Origin: RGIG8748 sp045539515
Lineage (GTDB): Bacteria; Bacillota; Clostridia; UMGS1810
Reading direction: 5' to 3'
Assembly: GCA_045539515.1 (NCBI GenBank)
Contig: JAZQFN010000065.1
Location: forward strand, 1-64,000
Length of the DNA stretch: 64,000 nucleotides
The translations under genes and the position numbers were made by a program. The notes beneath the pieces were generated by a model. That model worked only from the letters and a program-made list of their open reading frames with translations, did no database searches and was not told the origin of the DNA. Below are positions 22,264 to 30,257 of the stretch, piece by piece. Every line of letters begins with the position of its first letter. Position 1 is the first letter of the stretch.

Positions 22264-23265
22264 TTAATTATTTTCCCAATAAGAAATAAGCTTCTGGGCA
22301 ATCTGTACTGCGTTTGCAGCAGCGCCCTTTCTGATGTTATCTGCAACAACCCAGAGATTAACACCGCTTTCAACGCTTTCATCGCGGCGGATTCTGCCAA
22401 CATATGTTTCGTTAGTACCTGTAGCGTTAATAGCAAGAGGATACACGTTGTTTTCGGGGTCATCCTGCACTACAATGCCGGGGGCATTCTTAAGTACTTC
22501 TTTGAGTTCGTCTAAGTCAAACTGCTTTTCAAACTCAAGGTTTATGGATTCGGAGTGACCGTTAAATACGGGAACTCTTACAGTAGTTGCTGTAATCTTA
22601 AGGCTGCTGTCGCCAAGAATCTTTTTGGTTTCATCTACCATCTTCATTTCTTCCTTGGTGTAACCATTGGGGAGAAATACGTCGATGTGAGGTATACAGT
22701 TGTTTGCAATGGGATGGGGGAACTTCTTGGGAGCTTCGCCCTTAAGACCGTTTTCAAGGTCATTCCAGCCGCCCATACCTGCACCGGATACTGCCTGATA
22801 TGTAGAATAGATTATTCTCTTGATGTTGTACTTATCGTGGAGAGGCTTAAGTGCTACCATAGCCTGAATTGTGGAACAGTTGGGGTTTGCTATGATGCCT
22901 TTGTTCTTCATAATGTCTTCGGGGTTAACCTCGGGAACTACGAGGGGTACCTCGGGGTTCATTCTCCATGCGCTGGAGTTATCTATAACAACTACGCCCT
23001 TGGAAGCTGCTATGGGAGCAAACTTCTCACTGGTGGAACCGCCTGCGGAGAAGAGAGCAATGTCTATGTCCTTATCAAAGGAGTTTTCTGTAAGCTCTTC
23101 AATAACATACTCCTTACCCATAAACTCTACCGTGGAACCTGCAGAACGTGCAGAAGCCATAAGGTAATAGTTCTCTACGGGAAGGTTAATTTCCTCAAGA
23201 ACTTTAAGGAAGGTTCTTCCTACCATGCCTGTAGCGCCTACTACGGCAACATTATACTTTTTCAT
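22264..23265 (-). CDS. asd: Aspartate-semialdehyde dehydrogenase
   Basis: A 333-residue NADPH enzyme converting aspartyl phosphate to the semialdehyde, the branch point to lysine, threonine and methionine. GATGMVGRTFLKVL near the N-terminus binds the nucleotide, ANPNCSTIQ (Cys about residue 130) holds the catalytic cysteine, and HSESINLEF contains the conserved His. First gene of asd-dapA-dapB. Its leader is a lysine riboswitch followed by a terminator, so lysine is expected to shut off the operon. Confidence 0.95.
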   Translation of the reverse strand: MKKYNVAVVGATGMVGRTFLKVLEEINLPVENYYLMASARSAGSTVEFMGKEYVIEELTENSFDKDIDIALFSAGGSTSEKFAPIAASKGVVVIDNSSAWRMNPEVPLVVPEVNPEDIMKNKGIIANPNCSTIQAMVALKPLHDKYNIKRIIYSTYQAVSGAGMGGWNDLENGLKGEAPKKFPHPIANNCIPHIDVFLPNGYTKEEMKMVDETKKILGDSSLKITATTVRVPVFNGHSESINLEFEKQFDLDELKEVLKNAPGIVVQDDPENNVYPLAINATGTNETYVGRIRRDESVESGVNLWVVADNIRKGAAANAVQIAQKLISYWENN

Positions 23266-23310
23266 AATATATCATCCTTTCACATTGTATACAAATTTAA
23301 ATCCGGACAC

Positions 23311-23340
23311 AATAAAAGCCGGCTTATACGAGAGCCGACT
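23311..23340 (-). terminator. Expression-platform terminator of the lysine riboswitch
   Basis: On the minus strand AGTCGGCT pairs with AGCCGGCT around a short loop and is followed by TTTATTG. It lies between the aptamer and the asd start, as expected for a transcription-terminating off-switch. Confidence 0.7.
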
Positions 23341-23439
23341 GCACACACAAGATAACGAGTACAGATAGCCCTCCGCAAATGCTATACACATCGGGAGAAA
23401 ACACCATATTACAAGAAGCTCTCCGCAATATAACACATA

Positions 23440-23595
23440 ATATGCGACAGTCACGGCGCTCTTAACGCCGGAACCAGAAACCCTGCCTTCGGGGACAAAA
23501 CCTCTTCGGCACTTTTGCCTTTCCGCACAAGCTACGGAGCCCGAACTCCTGGCCTGCAGTACTTATAAAAAGTGCACCTCTATCTAACTTACAAC
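23440..23595 (-). promoter_or_regulatory. Lysine riboswitch (L box)
   Basis: Read on the minus strand the conserved aptamer blocks occur in order: AGAGGTGC, AAGTA, GGAAAGGCA, GTGCCGAAG, TTTCTGG, and ACTGTCG closing the structure. These are the hallmark of the lysine-binding riboswitch. It sits in the leader of asd-dapA-dapB, all lysine-pathway genes, which supports the call. Confidence 0.92.
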
Positions 23596-23624
23596 AGTAT
23601 ACCACTTTTAGGTCTGCAAGTCAA
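23596..23624 (-). promoter_or_regulatory. Promoter of the lysine-riboswitch operon
   Basis: On the minus strand TTGACT (23624-23619), 17-bp spacer, TATACT (23601-23596), so transcription starts about at the 5' edge of the aptamer. Confidence 0.8.
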
Positions 23625-23778
23625 TGGGTTTTAAGCAAAAAATACCACCAACTTATGTTACATTTACAATACCTTTTATTGACGATTACGTGAAAAACTT
23701 GACTAATTGATTGCGTAATATTATAATATATAATGCGAATTTGTGCAATTAACCTCTTTTCGTAAAGGAGATGCTATA

Positions 23779-25095
23779 TTGAAAAAATTACTTCTGCTCA
23801 TAATAATTATGCTGAGTTTATTCATTTGTTGCTGTGTAAGCGTAAATGCGTCAGAATACGACACCATAAAGGTGGGTCTTTACTACGCCTCCACCGCCAA
23901 AAGCACTGTCAGCATTAAAGTAGACACCGGCATAAGCTACGGCTACCACGACGGCACATCACATATTGAGTTGGGTCAGCTTGCCCTTACCGAGCTTACC
24001 TTCCGTGCCACAGGTCAAAATCAGGTGATAATAAACGAGGTTCAGACCTTTACCGGCGAAAACGGTAACATTTCAATTGTGCCTTTAGAGGGAAATATTA
24101 CAATAAACGACAAAGAGTACCGCGGCTCGGTGCTTCTTACCAATGTAAGCGCAGGCTCTATGTACATAATAAACCTTGTTACTCTGGAAGAATACCTCTA
24201 CGGGGTAGTACCCAATGAAGTATCATCCTCATGGGATTCTGATGCCCTTAAAGCACAGGCAGTATGCGCAAGAGGCTTTGCTGTATCCAACTACAACAAG
24301 CACGAAAGCTACGGCTTTAATGTATGCGCCACCACCAACTGTCAGGTGTATGGCGGTGTAGCAAGCGAAAAGGACTCAACCACCAAGGCGGTTGACGACA
24401 CTATGGGTGAAGTAGTAATGTATGAAGACAAGCCCATAGAATCTCTGTTTTTCTCCTCGAGCGGAGGTCACACGGCAAATGTAAAAAATGTGTGGGGAAG
24501 CTCCATAGAATACCTAAGCGGTGTACCCGACCCCTACGAACCCGAAGGTTCACCAAGGCACTCCTGGAGTGCAACCCTCACCTTAAATGAAATAGAAACT
24601 GCCCTTAAGGCAAGTAATATTGATGTGGGAACAGTAACCGAGCTTTCTGCCGTAAATGACGAAACCGGCAGAATCTGTGAACTTACGGTAAAGGGAACCT
24701 CAGGCACCAAAACCCTTACAAGAGGCAGTGCATATGCACCATTTGTATCCTACGGAGTAATAAGTCAGAAGTTTACCCTTATACCTGCATCCACAGGAGG
24801 AAGAGAGCTGTATGCCATAACGGAAACGGGAACCAAAAAGCTCTCCGGTTACAGCATAATTGACTCCACCGGCAAAATAAAAGCTCTGAACTCCGGATTC
24901 TGTATGCAGACTCCCTATGGCCCCGAACCCTACGTAGGCGGTGATGTAACCGGCTACACATTCTCCGGCGGAGGATGGGGACACGGCGTAGGAATGAGCC
25001 AATACGGTGCTATGGGTATGGCAAACGAAGGCTTTACCTACGAGGAAATTCTCGCTCACTACTACCCCGGTACATACATAGACACCTTATATTGA
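23779..25095 (+). CDS. SpoIID/LytB domain protein
   Basis: A 438-residue secreted or membrane-anchored protein. The TTG at 23779 is chosen because AAAGGAG stands eight bases upstream and it is followed directly by a signal peptide (KKLLLLIIIML...SVNA). The domain runs from about residue 100: LEEYLYGVVPNEVSSSW, LKAQAVCARGFA, ESLFFSSSGGHTA, and near the end FSGGGWGHGVGMSQYGAMGMA. This is the SpoIID fold, a lytic transglycosylase acting on peptidoglycan during engulfment or an amidase enhancer. It may be true SpoIID or a paralogue; no SpoIIQ or SpoIIID neighbour is present. Confidence 0.85.
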   Translation: MKKLLLLIIIMLSLFICCCVSVNASEYDTIKVGLYYASTAKSTVSIKVDTGISYGYHDGTSHIELGQLALTELTFRATGQNQVIINEVQTFTGENGNISIVPLEGNITINDKEYRGSVLLTNVSAGSMYIINLVTLEEYLYGVVPNEVSSSWDSDALKAQAVCARGFAVSNYNKHESYGFNVCATTNCQVYGGVASEKDSTTKAVDDTMGEVVMYEDKPIESLFFSSSGGHTANVKNVWGSSIEYLSGVPDPYEPEGSPRHSWSATLTLNEIETALKASNIDVGTVTELSAVNDETGRICELTVKGTSGTKTLTRGSAYAPFVSYGVISQKFTLIPASTGGRELYAITETGTKKLSGYSIIDSTGKIKALNSGFCMQTPYGPEPYVGGDVTGYTFSGGGWGHGVGMSQYGAMGMANEGFTYEEILAHYYPGTYIDTLY

Positions 25096-25125
25096 TAAAA
25101 GCACTACCGAAAGGAATAATATACA

Positions 25126-26151
25126 TTGAAAACCAGCGATTTTTACTACGATTTACCTCAGGAGCTTATTGCTCAGACACCTCTTACCGACCGTTCTTCA
25201 TCAAGACTTTTGTCTGTGGACAAAAACACCGGAGAACTTGAACACGGTGTATTTACGGACATACTGCAAAAAATAAATCCCGGTGACTGCCTTGTGGTTA
25301 ACAACACAAGAGTTTTGCCTGCCAGACTTTACGGAGTTAAAGAAGGAACCGGAGGTAAAATAGAATTTTTGCTGTTGAACCGAAAAGAGGGAAACATCTG
25401 GGAAGTAATTCTTAAGCCCGGAAAAAAAGCCAGACCGGGTGCAAGATTCATATTTGGTGACGGACTTCTCACAGCAGAAATTCTTGACACCGTAAACGAC
25501 GGAAACCGTCTGGTGGAATTCCACTACGAAGGCATATGGGAAGAAGTGCTGGATAAACTGGGAGAAATGCCCCTTCCGCCTTACATTACCTGTAAGCTGG
25601 AGGATAAAGAAAGATACCAGACCGTGTATTCAAAACACAACGGAAGTGCCGCCGCTCCTACCGCAGGGCTTCACTTTACAAAAGAGCTTATGTCGGCACT
25701 CCAGGAAAAAGGCGTTAAAATTGCCTATGTAACCCTCCACGTAGGTCTTGGAACCTTTCGTCCGGTAAAAGTTGACGATGTGGAAAACCACAAAATGCAC
25801 TCTGAATTTTACATAATAGACAAAGAAACTGCAGAGCTTATAAATACCACAAAGAAAAACGGCGGAAGAATAATTTCAGTAGGTACCACCTCCACAAGAG
25901 TGCTGGAAACTGTAGCCGATGAAAACGGATATGTAAAAGAAGCCACCGGCTGGACTGATATATTTATATATCCCCCATACAAGCTGAAATGCCCTGACGC
26001 ACTCATTACAAACTTCCACCTGCCGGAATCTACTTTACTTATGTTGGTAAGTGCGTTTTCTTCAAAGGAAATTATGATGAACGCTTACAAAGAAGCTGTA
26101 AAGGAAAAATACAGATTTTTCAGTTTCGGAGACGCGATGTTCATTTGCTGA
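25126..26151 (+). CDS. queA: S-adenosylmethionine:tRNA ribosyltransferase-isomerase
   Basis: A 341-residue enzyme adding the epoxycyclopentane precursor to preQ1 in tRNA during queuosine synthesis. Typical motifs are FYYDLPQELIAQTPL at the N-terminus, VVNNTRVLPARL, AAPTAGLHFT, HVGLGTFRPV and NFHLPESTLLMLVSAF. It uses a TTG start with AAAGGAA upstream, 30 bp after the SpoIID-like gene. Directly followed by tgt, its pathway partner. A perfect GTTCATTTGC/GCAAATGAAC palindrome overlaps the stop codon. Confidence 0.95.
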   Translation: MKTSDFYYDLPQELIAQTPLTDRSSSRLLSVDKNTGELEHGVFTDILQKINPGDCLVVNNTRVLPARLYGVKEGTGGKIEFLLLNRKEGNIWEVILKPGKKARPGARFIFGDGLLTAEILDTVNDGNRLVEFHYEGIWEEVLDKLGEMPLPPYITCKLEDKERYQTVYSKHNGSAAAPTAGLHFTKELMSALQEKGVKIAYVTLHVGLGTFRPVKVDDVENHKMHSEFYIIDKETAELINTTKKNGGRIISVGTTSTRVLETVADENGYVKEATGWTDIFIYPPYKLKCPDALITNFHLPESTLLMLVSAFSSKEIMMNAYKEAVKEKYRFFSFGDAMFIC

Positions 26152-26255
26152 AAGCAAATGAACAGGGAATAGGTAATAAGGAATAGTGAAGAAGTGTGGT
26201 AGCTTTTTACTTTGGCGAAAGGCTTCATTTTTGAAGAAAGAACAGGTAATAAATT

Positions 26256-27386
26256 ATGTTTAAGCTTATAAAACAAGACGGTCTTACAAGGCGAGGCGAA
26301 TTTAAAACTGTACACGGCACGGTGCAGACACCGGTGTTTATGAATGTAGGTACACTCGGCGCAATTAAAGGTGCTGTTTCGTCCATGGATTTAAAGGAAA
26401 TAGGCTGTCAGGTGGAGCTATCCAACACCTATCACCTGCATGTACGCCCCGGCGACAAGATAATAAAGGAAATGGGCGGTCTGCACAAATTTATGAACTG
26501 GGACAGACCCATTCTTACAGACAGCGGCGGATTTCAGGTATTCTCTCTGGCAAAGCTCCGCAAAATCAAAGAAGAGGGCGTATACTTTAACTCCCACATA
26601 GACGGCAAGAAAATTTTTATGGGTCCTGAGGAAAGTATGCAGATACAATCCAACTTAGGCTCCACCATTGCTATGGCATTTGACGAATGTGTGGCTCTTC
26701 CCGCAGAGTACAAATACGCAAAACAAAGCCACGAAAGAACCATCCGCTGGCTGGAGCGTTGCAAAGCGGAAATGGCACGCCTTAACGCCCTGCCCGACAC
26801 GGTAAACCCCAAACAGATGCTATTTGGCATAAATCAGGGTGCCACCTTCGACGACCTGAGAATAGAAAATATGAAGGAAATTGCAAAGCTCGACCTTGAC
26901 GGCTACGCCATAGGCGGACTTGCAGTGGGAGAAACCACAGAGGAAATGTACCACATACTGGATGTAACCCTTCCCCACGCTCCGGAAAACAAGCCACGAT
27001 ACCTTATGGGTGTAGGCACTCCCCAGAATATACTGGAAGCGGTAGACAGAGGCATTGACTTCTTCGACTGCGTAATGCCGAGCCGTAACGCAAGACATTG
27101 CAACCTGTTTACGGAATTCGGCTATATGAACCTTAAAAACGAAAAATTTGAAAAAGACCCCCTCCCAATAGAGCTGGGTTGCGATTGCCCTGCCTGCAGA
27201 AATTACTCAAGGGCATATATAAGACATCTGTTTAAAGCCAAGGAAATGCTGGCAATGCGTCTTTGTGTTCTGCATAACCTTTTCTTCTACAACAGACTTA
27301 TGGAAAACATCCGCAAAGCCATAGAAGAAGGCAGATACAAGGAATTTAAAGAAGAGAAGCTTAAGGCTTATTCAAAAAGAGTGTAA
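26256..27386 (+). CDS. tgt: tRNA-guanine transglycosylase
   Basis: A 376-residue enzyme exchanging guanine 34 for preQ1 in tRNAs with GUN anticodons. LTDSGGFQVFSLAKLRKI holds the catalytic/binding Asp, GGLAVGE and VMPSRNARH follow, and the C-terminal zinc site is CDCPACRNY with Cys/His completing it near residue 345. The ribosome binding site is weak (AGGTAA). It lies between queA and yajC, the order common in Clostridia. Confidence 0.95.
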   Translation: MFKLIKQDGLTRRGEFKTVHGTVQTPVFMNVGTLGAIKGAVSSMDLKEIGCQVELSNTYHLHVRPGDKIIKEMGGLHKFMNWDRPILTDSGGFQVFSLAKLRKIKEEGVYFNSHIDGKKIFMGPEESMQIQSNLGSTIAMAFDECVALPAEYKYAKQSHERTIRWLERCKAEMARLNALPDTVNPKQMLFGINQGATFDDLRIENMKEIAKLDLDGYAIGGLAVGETTEEMYHILDVTLPHAPENKPRYLMGVGTPQNILEAVDRGIDFFDCVMPSRNARHCNLFTEFGYMNLKNEKFEKDPLPIELGCDCPACRNYSRAYIRHLFKAKEMLAMRLCVLHNLFFYNRLMENIRKAIEEGRYKEFKEEKLKAYSKRV

Positions 27387-27490
27387 ACAATTTGTAAAAA
27401 TCAGGCGAAATGATATATTTTGCTTGATTTTTTACATTATATGGTATATAATATTATCTATATTATTTAATTTTTCAGGAGGTAGTAATT

Positions 27491-27853
27491 ATGGGTCCTT
27501 ACGGCGGCATAATAATGATGGTGGTTTTATTTGCAGTAATGTATTTTATGATAATAAGACCTCAGAAAAAACGTGAAAAACTTATGAAGGAAATGCTCTC
27601 CCAGCTTACAAAGGGCGATGTAATCCTTACTATAGGCGGCATTGTAGGTAAAATTGTTTCCGTTAAAGATGATGAGCTTCTCATCGAAAGCGGCAGAGGC
27701 AACGAAAAGAGCCATCTCCGTATGAAGAAGAGTGCCATAAGCGAAGTTCTTAAGGCTGCTCCCGATCCGGACGACAACTATGATGAAGGTAATCCCATCC
27801 CACAGGTTGAAGAAAAGGCTCAGGAAACAAATACTGAAGCAGAAGACAAATAA
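27491..27853 (+). CDS. yajC: Preprotein translocase subunit YajC
   Basis: A 120-residue single-pass membrane protein. The N-terminal helix (MMVVLFAVMYFMIIRPQKKR) with the RPQKKR boundary and the TKGDVILTIGGIVGKIV beta segment are diagnostic of YajC, an accessory subunit of the SecDF complex. AGGAGG precedes ATG. The acidic C-terminal tail of about 30 residues is somewhat longer than usual. Upstream of secD-secF, but separated from them by four inserted genes. Confidence 0.93.
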   Translation: MGPYGGIIMMVVLFAVMYFMIIRPQKKREKLMKEMLSQLTKGDVILTIGGIVGKIVSVKDDELLIESGRGNEKSHLRMKKSAISEVLKAAPDPDDNYDEGNPIPQVEEKAQETNTEAEDK

Positions 27854-27860
27854 TAGTATA

Positions 27861-27930
27861 TTGTTTATCTGAATACTAATGGTATAATATTTTTCACCTC
27901 CGAATATTCTTGTAATAATCGGAGGTGGAT
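27861..27930 (+). promoter_or_regulatory. Promoter and Shine-Dalgarno-sequestering hairpin before the TIGR04086 gene
   Basis: TTGTTT (27861-27866), 16 bp, TATAAT (27883-27888) form a promoter. Close behind, CACCTCCGA (27895-27903) pairs perfectly over 9 bp with TCGGAGGTG (27919-27927). The 3' arm contains the GGAGGTGG ribosome binding site of ATG 27933, so the hairpin would mask translation unless opened. Confidence 0.6.
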
Positions 27931-27932
27931 TT

Positions 27933-28364
27933 ATGATTAAAGCAGACACTAACCCCCGCCAAAACGGAGGGTTAACCCCTTTTTACAGCATAAAATCAGT
28001 GATAAAAGGTGTGGTTTTTTCCTACATAATCCTGATACCGGCGTTTATTGTGCTGGCGGCGGTGTACACCTACACCCCTATGCCCGACAGCTACCTTAAA
28101 CCTGCAATTATCGTAATAAGTATTCTAAGCATATTTTTATCGGGATTTATGTCCTCGGTAAGGGTTAGGTCCAAAGGATGGCTCCACGGCATCATAGCAG
28201 GGCTTCTGTATGCAATAGTCCGTCTTATTACCGGACTTGCGGTATTCGGAAGTTATGTTCCAAATCAATCTGTAGCTTTAACATTTATTGTTACCATGCT
28301 TATAGCTGCTGCAGGAGGCATTGCGGGAGTAAATTTCGGAAGTAAATCACAAAGGAACTATTAA
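27933..28364 (+). CDS. TIGR04086 family membrane protein
   Basis: A 143-residue protein with four predicted membrane helices (about residues 25-45, 57-75, 86-106, 112-135). The pattern YSIKSVIKGVVFSYI, a central SGFMSSVR and GWLHGIIAGLLYAIV is the signature of the TIGR04086 family, which commonly lies between yajC and secD in Clostridia and has no known function. GGAGGTGG precedes ATG and is sequestered in a hairpin. Location suggests a role linked to the Sec machinery. Confidence 0.85.
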   Translation: MIKADTNPRQNGGLTPFYSIKSVIKGVVFSYIILIPAFIVLAAVYTYTPMPDSYLKPAIIVISILSIFLSGFMSSVRVRSKGWLHGIIAGLLYAIVRLITGLAVFGSYVPNQSVALTFIVTMLIAAAGGIAGVNFGSKSQRNY

Positions 28365-28382
28365 AACACGGAGTGACGGTTT

Positions 28383-29063
28383 ATGAAGCATATTCTCACA
28401 GCTGTTTGCCTTGTAATTTCCCTTACTGCGGGTGGTCTGTCAAGCAATCACGACCATACCGAAATCACAACTAAAGCCGGCAAATACGTAGTGGTGCTTA
28501 CACCCTCCTCGGACACAACAGATATTTCCGACAAAGATATGGAAGCAGCTGCGGAAGCTATGCGCACAAGGCTTGATTCTGCAGGGTATACTGAATCTGA
28601 AGTGGCTGTAGCCCACAACAAAATAGAAGTTACATTGCCCGTAGAAGTATCTGAGTATATTCAAACCCTGCTTACATCTGCTTCAACCATTACCTTTACC
28701 GACTACGAAGACAACATCATAATCGATGCAAGCCACATATCCGATGTTAAATTTGCAGAAGTAAATATGGGACACGGCACAGAATATGGCATAGACATAT
28801 TGTTTACCACCGAAGGTGCTGCTGTGCTGAAAGAAGAAACCACAAGAATATCCGCACTTCCTCATGGAAATAATATCATAAAAATAGCGATTGACGATGC
28901 ATTTATATCGGCTCCATATGTTAGTTTCCCCATTGAAAACGCTGAATGTCGTATACTTGGTGATTTTACTCGGGAGGATGCAAAAAAATTTGTGAATCAG
29001 ATGCGCGGAGGTTTGCTCCCCTATTGGTTTGAAATCGAAAGCATTAAATCCTCCGAAGAATAA
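28383..29063 (+). CDS. Stand-alone SecD extracytoplasmic-domain paralogue 1
   Basis: A 226-residue protein with a signal peptide (about residues 1-20) and no other membrane helix. The mature part aligns with the SecD ectodomain encoded at 30258: DISDKDMEAAAEAMRTRLDSAGYTE here against DVTEEDMEAAQEVLRTRLSAQGYTE, and ISALPHGNNIIKIAIDD against ISALPEGSNIIAIVLDD, ending GGLLPYWFEI where SecD has GGKLPFSLKL. It stops where the SecD transmembrane channel would begin. So it is a soluble or surface copy of the SecD P1 region without the motor part. Function unknown; not a frameshifted pseudogene, since it has its own start, CGGAG site and stop. Confidence 0.8.
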   Translation: MKHILTAVCLVISLTAGGLSSNHDHTEITTKAGKYVVVLTPSSDTTDISDKDMEAAAEAMRTRLDSAGYTESEVAVAHNKIEVTLPVEVSEYIQTLLTSASTITFTDYEDNIIIDASHISDVKFAEVNMGHGTEYGIDILFTTEGAAVLKEETTRISALPHGNNIIKIAIDDAFISAPYVSFPIENAECRILGDFTREDAKKFVNQMRGGLLPYWFEIESIKSSEE

Positions 29064-29074
29064 GAGGAAAGCCT

Positions 29075-29800
29075 ATGAATGATAATTCCTCCGGCAAAAG
29101 AAATCAGACACTGACTTCAATAATTGCAATTATACTGCTTACTGTCGCAATTATACTTGTGGCAACAAGCTGTATTAAGGATGATGCTTCCTTGATACAA
29201 AATGATGAAGAAACTGCGAAGTTTAAAGGTATCATCCTCACCTACTCCCCCAAAGACGGTACTTCGGTAACTGAAAAAGACATGGAAGTATATTCGGAAC
29301 TTATTGTTTCGAGGCTAAGGGGAAAAGGATATACCGATGCCATAGTAATAAACAGAGGCAAAAGCCTCCTGGTGGAAATTCCGGATATACGGGAGTTTCC
29401 CCAAGCGGAAAGCCTTGCGCAAAGGCCGGTTACAGAAATAACCGATGCAAGCGGAAATGTGCTTGTGAACGCCTCTCACATTAAAGACGCAAATACAGAG
29501 CTCGGTAAACTTACAGAGGACTCCAAAGGATATAAGGTCACAATTAGCTTTACCGACGAAGGCTCTTTAAAATTCGGACAGGCTACCGGGGAAATAAGTA
29601 CCCGGGAAGCAGACAACCGTATATACATTAATCTTGACAAGATAACCGTAGCTTCCCCCGAAGTTTACGGTGCCGTAGAAAACGGTGAGTGCATTATAGA
29701 AGGAAACTTTAGCGAAAGCGAGGCAAAGTTACTTGCAACTATGATAAGAGCTTCCGCAATTCCCTTTGAAATGGAACTTACAGATAACAAAACCAATTAA
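29075..29800 (+). CDS. Stand-alone SecD extracytoplasmic-domain paralogue 2 (lipoprotein)
   Basis: A 241-residue protein with a hydrophobic N-terminus ending in the lipobox LVATSC (Cys near residue 33). The mature part again follows SecD: SVTEKDMEVYSELIVSRLRGKGYTDAIV, a strand-loop core, INLDKITVASPEVYG, then ENGECIIEGNFSESEAKLLATMIRASAIPFEMEL. It is more diverged than paralogue 1 but ends at the same structural border. It is 11 bp downstream of paralogue 1 and in the same run as secD. The lipid anchor would hold it on the outer face of the membrane near SecDF. Role unknown. Confidence 0.75.
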   Translation: MNDNSSGKRNQTLTSIIAIILLTVAIILVATSCIKDDASLIQNDEETAKFKGIILTYSPKDGTSVTEKDMEVYSELIVSRLRGKGYTDAIVINRGKSLLVEIPDIREFPQAESLAQRPVTEITDASGNVLVNASHIKDANTELGKLTEDSKGYKVTISFTDEGSLKFGQATGEISTREADNRIYINLDKITVASPEVYGAVENGECIIEGNFSESEAKLLATMIRASAIPFEMELTDNKTN

Positions 29801-29824
29801 AATACATTGGCAGGTAACTTACTT

Positions 29825-30196
29825 ATGACAAAGACAAGAAGAACAATTTGCATATTAACTGCAATAGCGCTGTGTGTTCTTACGCTCTTTCAGGCATTGT
29901 GCATCATATCGGTGCATTGTGCCAAAGGCAGCGGAAGCTACTCACGGTTTGTTGCCGTGTATCCAAATGTGTTTTTCTCCAATGTTCGGTCCCAGTCGTT
30001 GGTGGCAAGTCCCAAAGCACTTACCCACACCTGGATAAGAAATAAGGAGCCTGTAACCGATGAGCAAAATGAGTACAAGCTGTATAAATCGGGCAATATT
30101 GCCATAAGTTCTCCGGATTCTTACGAAAGCCCGGCTTTAGAAATTCAAAATTCATATAACGGCAAGAAATTCACAACCTATCATATGAGAATTTGA
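29825..30196 (+). CDS. Small membrane-anchored protein, function unknown
   Basis: A 123-residue protein; ATG 29825 is preferred (AGGTAAC upstream) over the TTG at 29807. One N-terminal hydrophobic segment (about residues 8-32) is followed by a short extracytoplasmic part with no recognisable motif. It lies between the SecD-like lipoprotein and secD with short gaps, so it is probably co-transcribed with them. Confidence 0.6.
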   Translation: MTKTRRTICILTAIALCVLTLFQALCIISVHCAKGSGSYSRFVAVYPNVFFSNVRSQSLVASPKALTHTWIRNKEPVTDEQNEYKLYKSGNIAISSPDSYESPALEIQNSYNGKKFTTYHMRI

Positions 30197-30257
30197 TACC
30201 AAAGATATTTAATAATATTTAAATATAAAAACAAATTTAAGAAAGGAAGATTTTTTT

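Noticed and set aside
28383..30196. SecD broken into pieces by frameshifts
   Set aside because: A complete secD follows at 30258, and each SecD-like ORF has its own export signal, start and stop.
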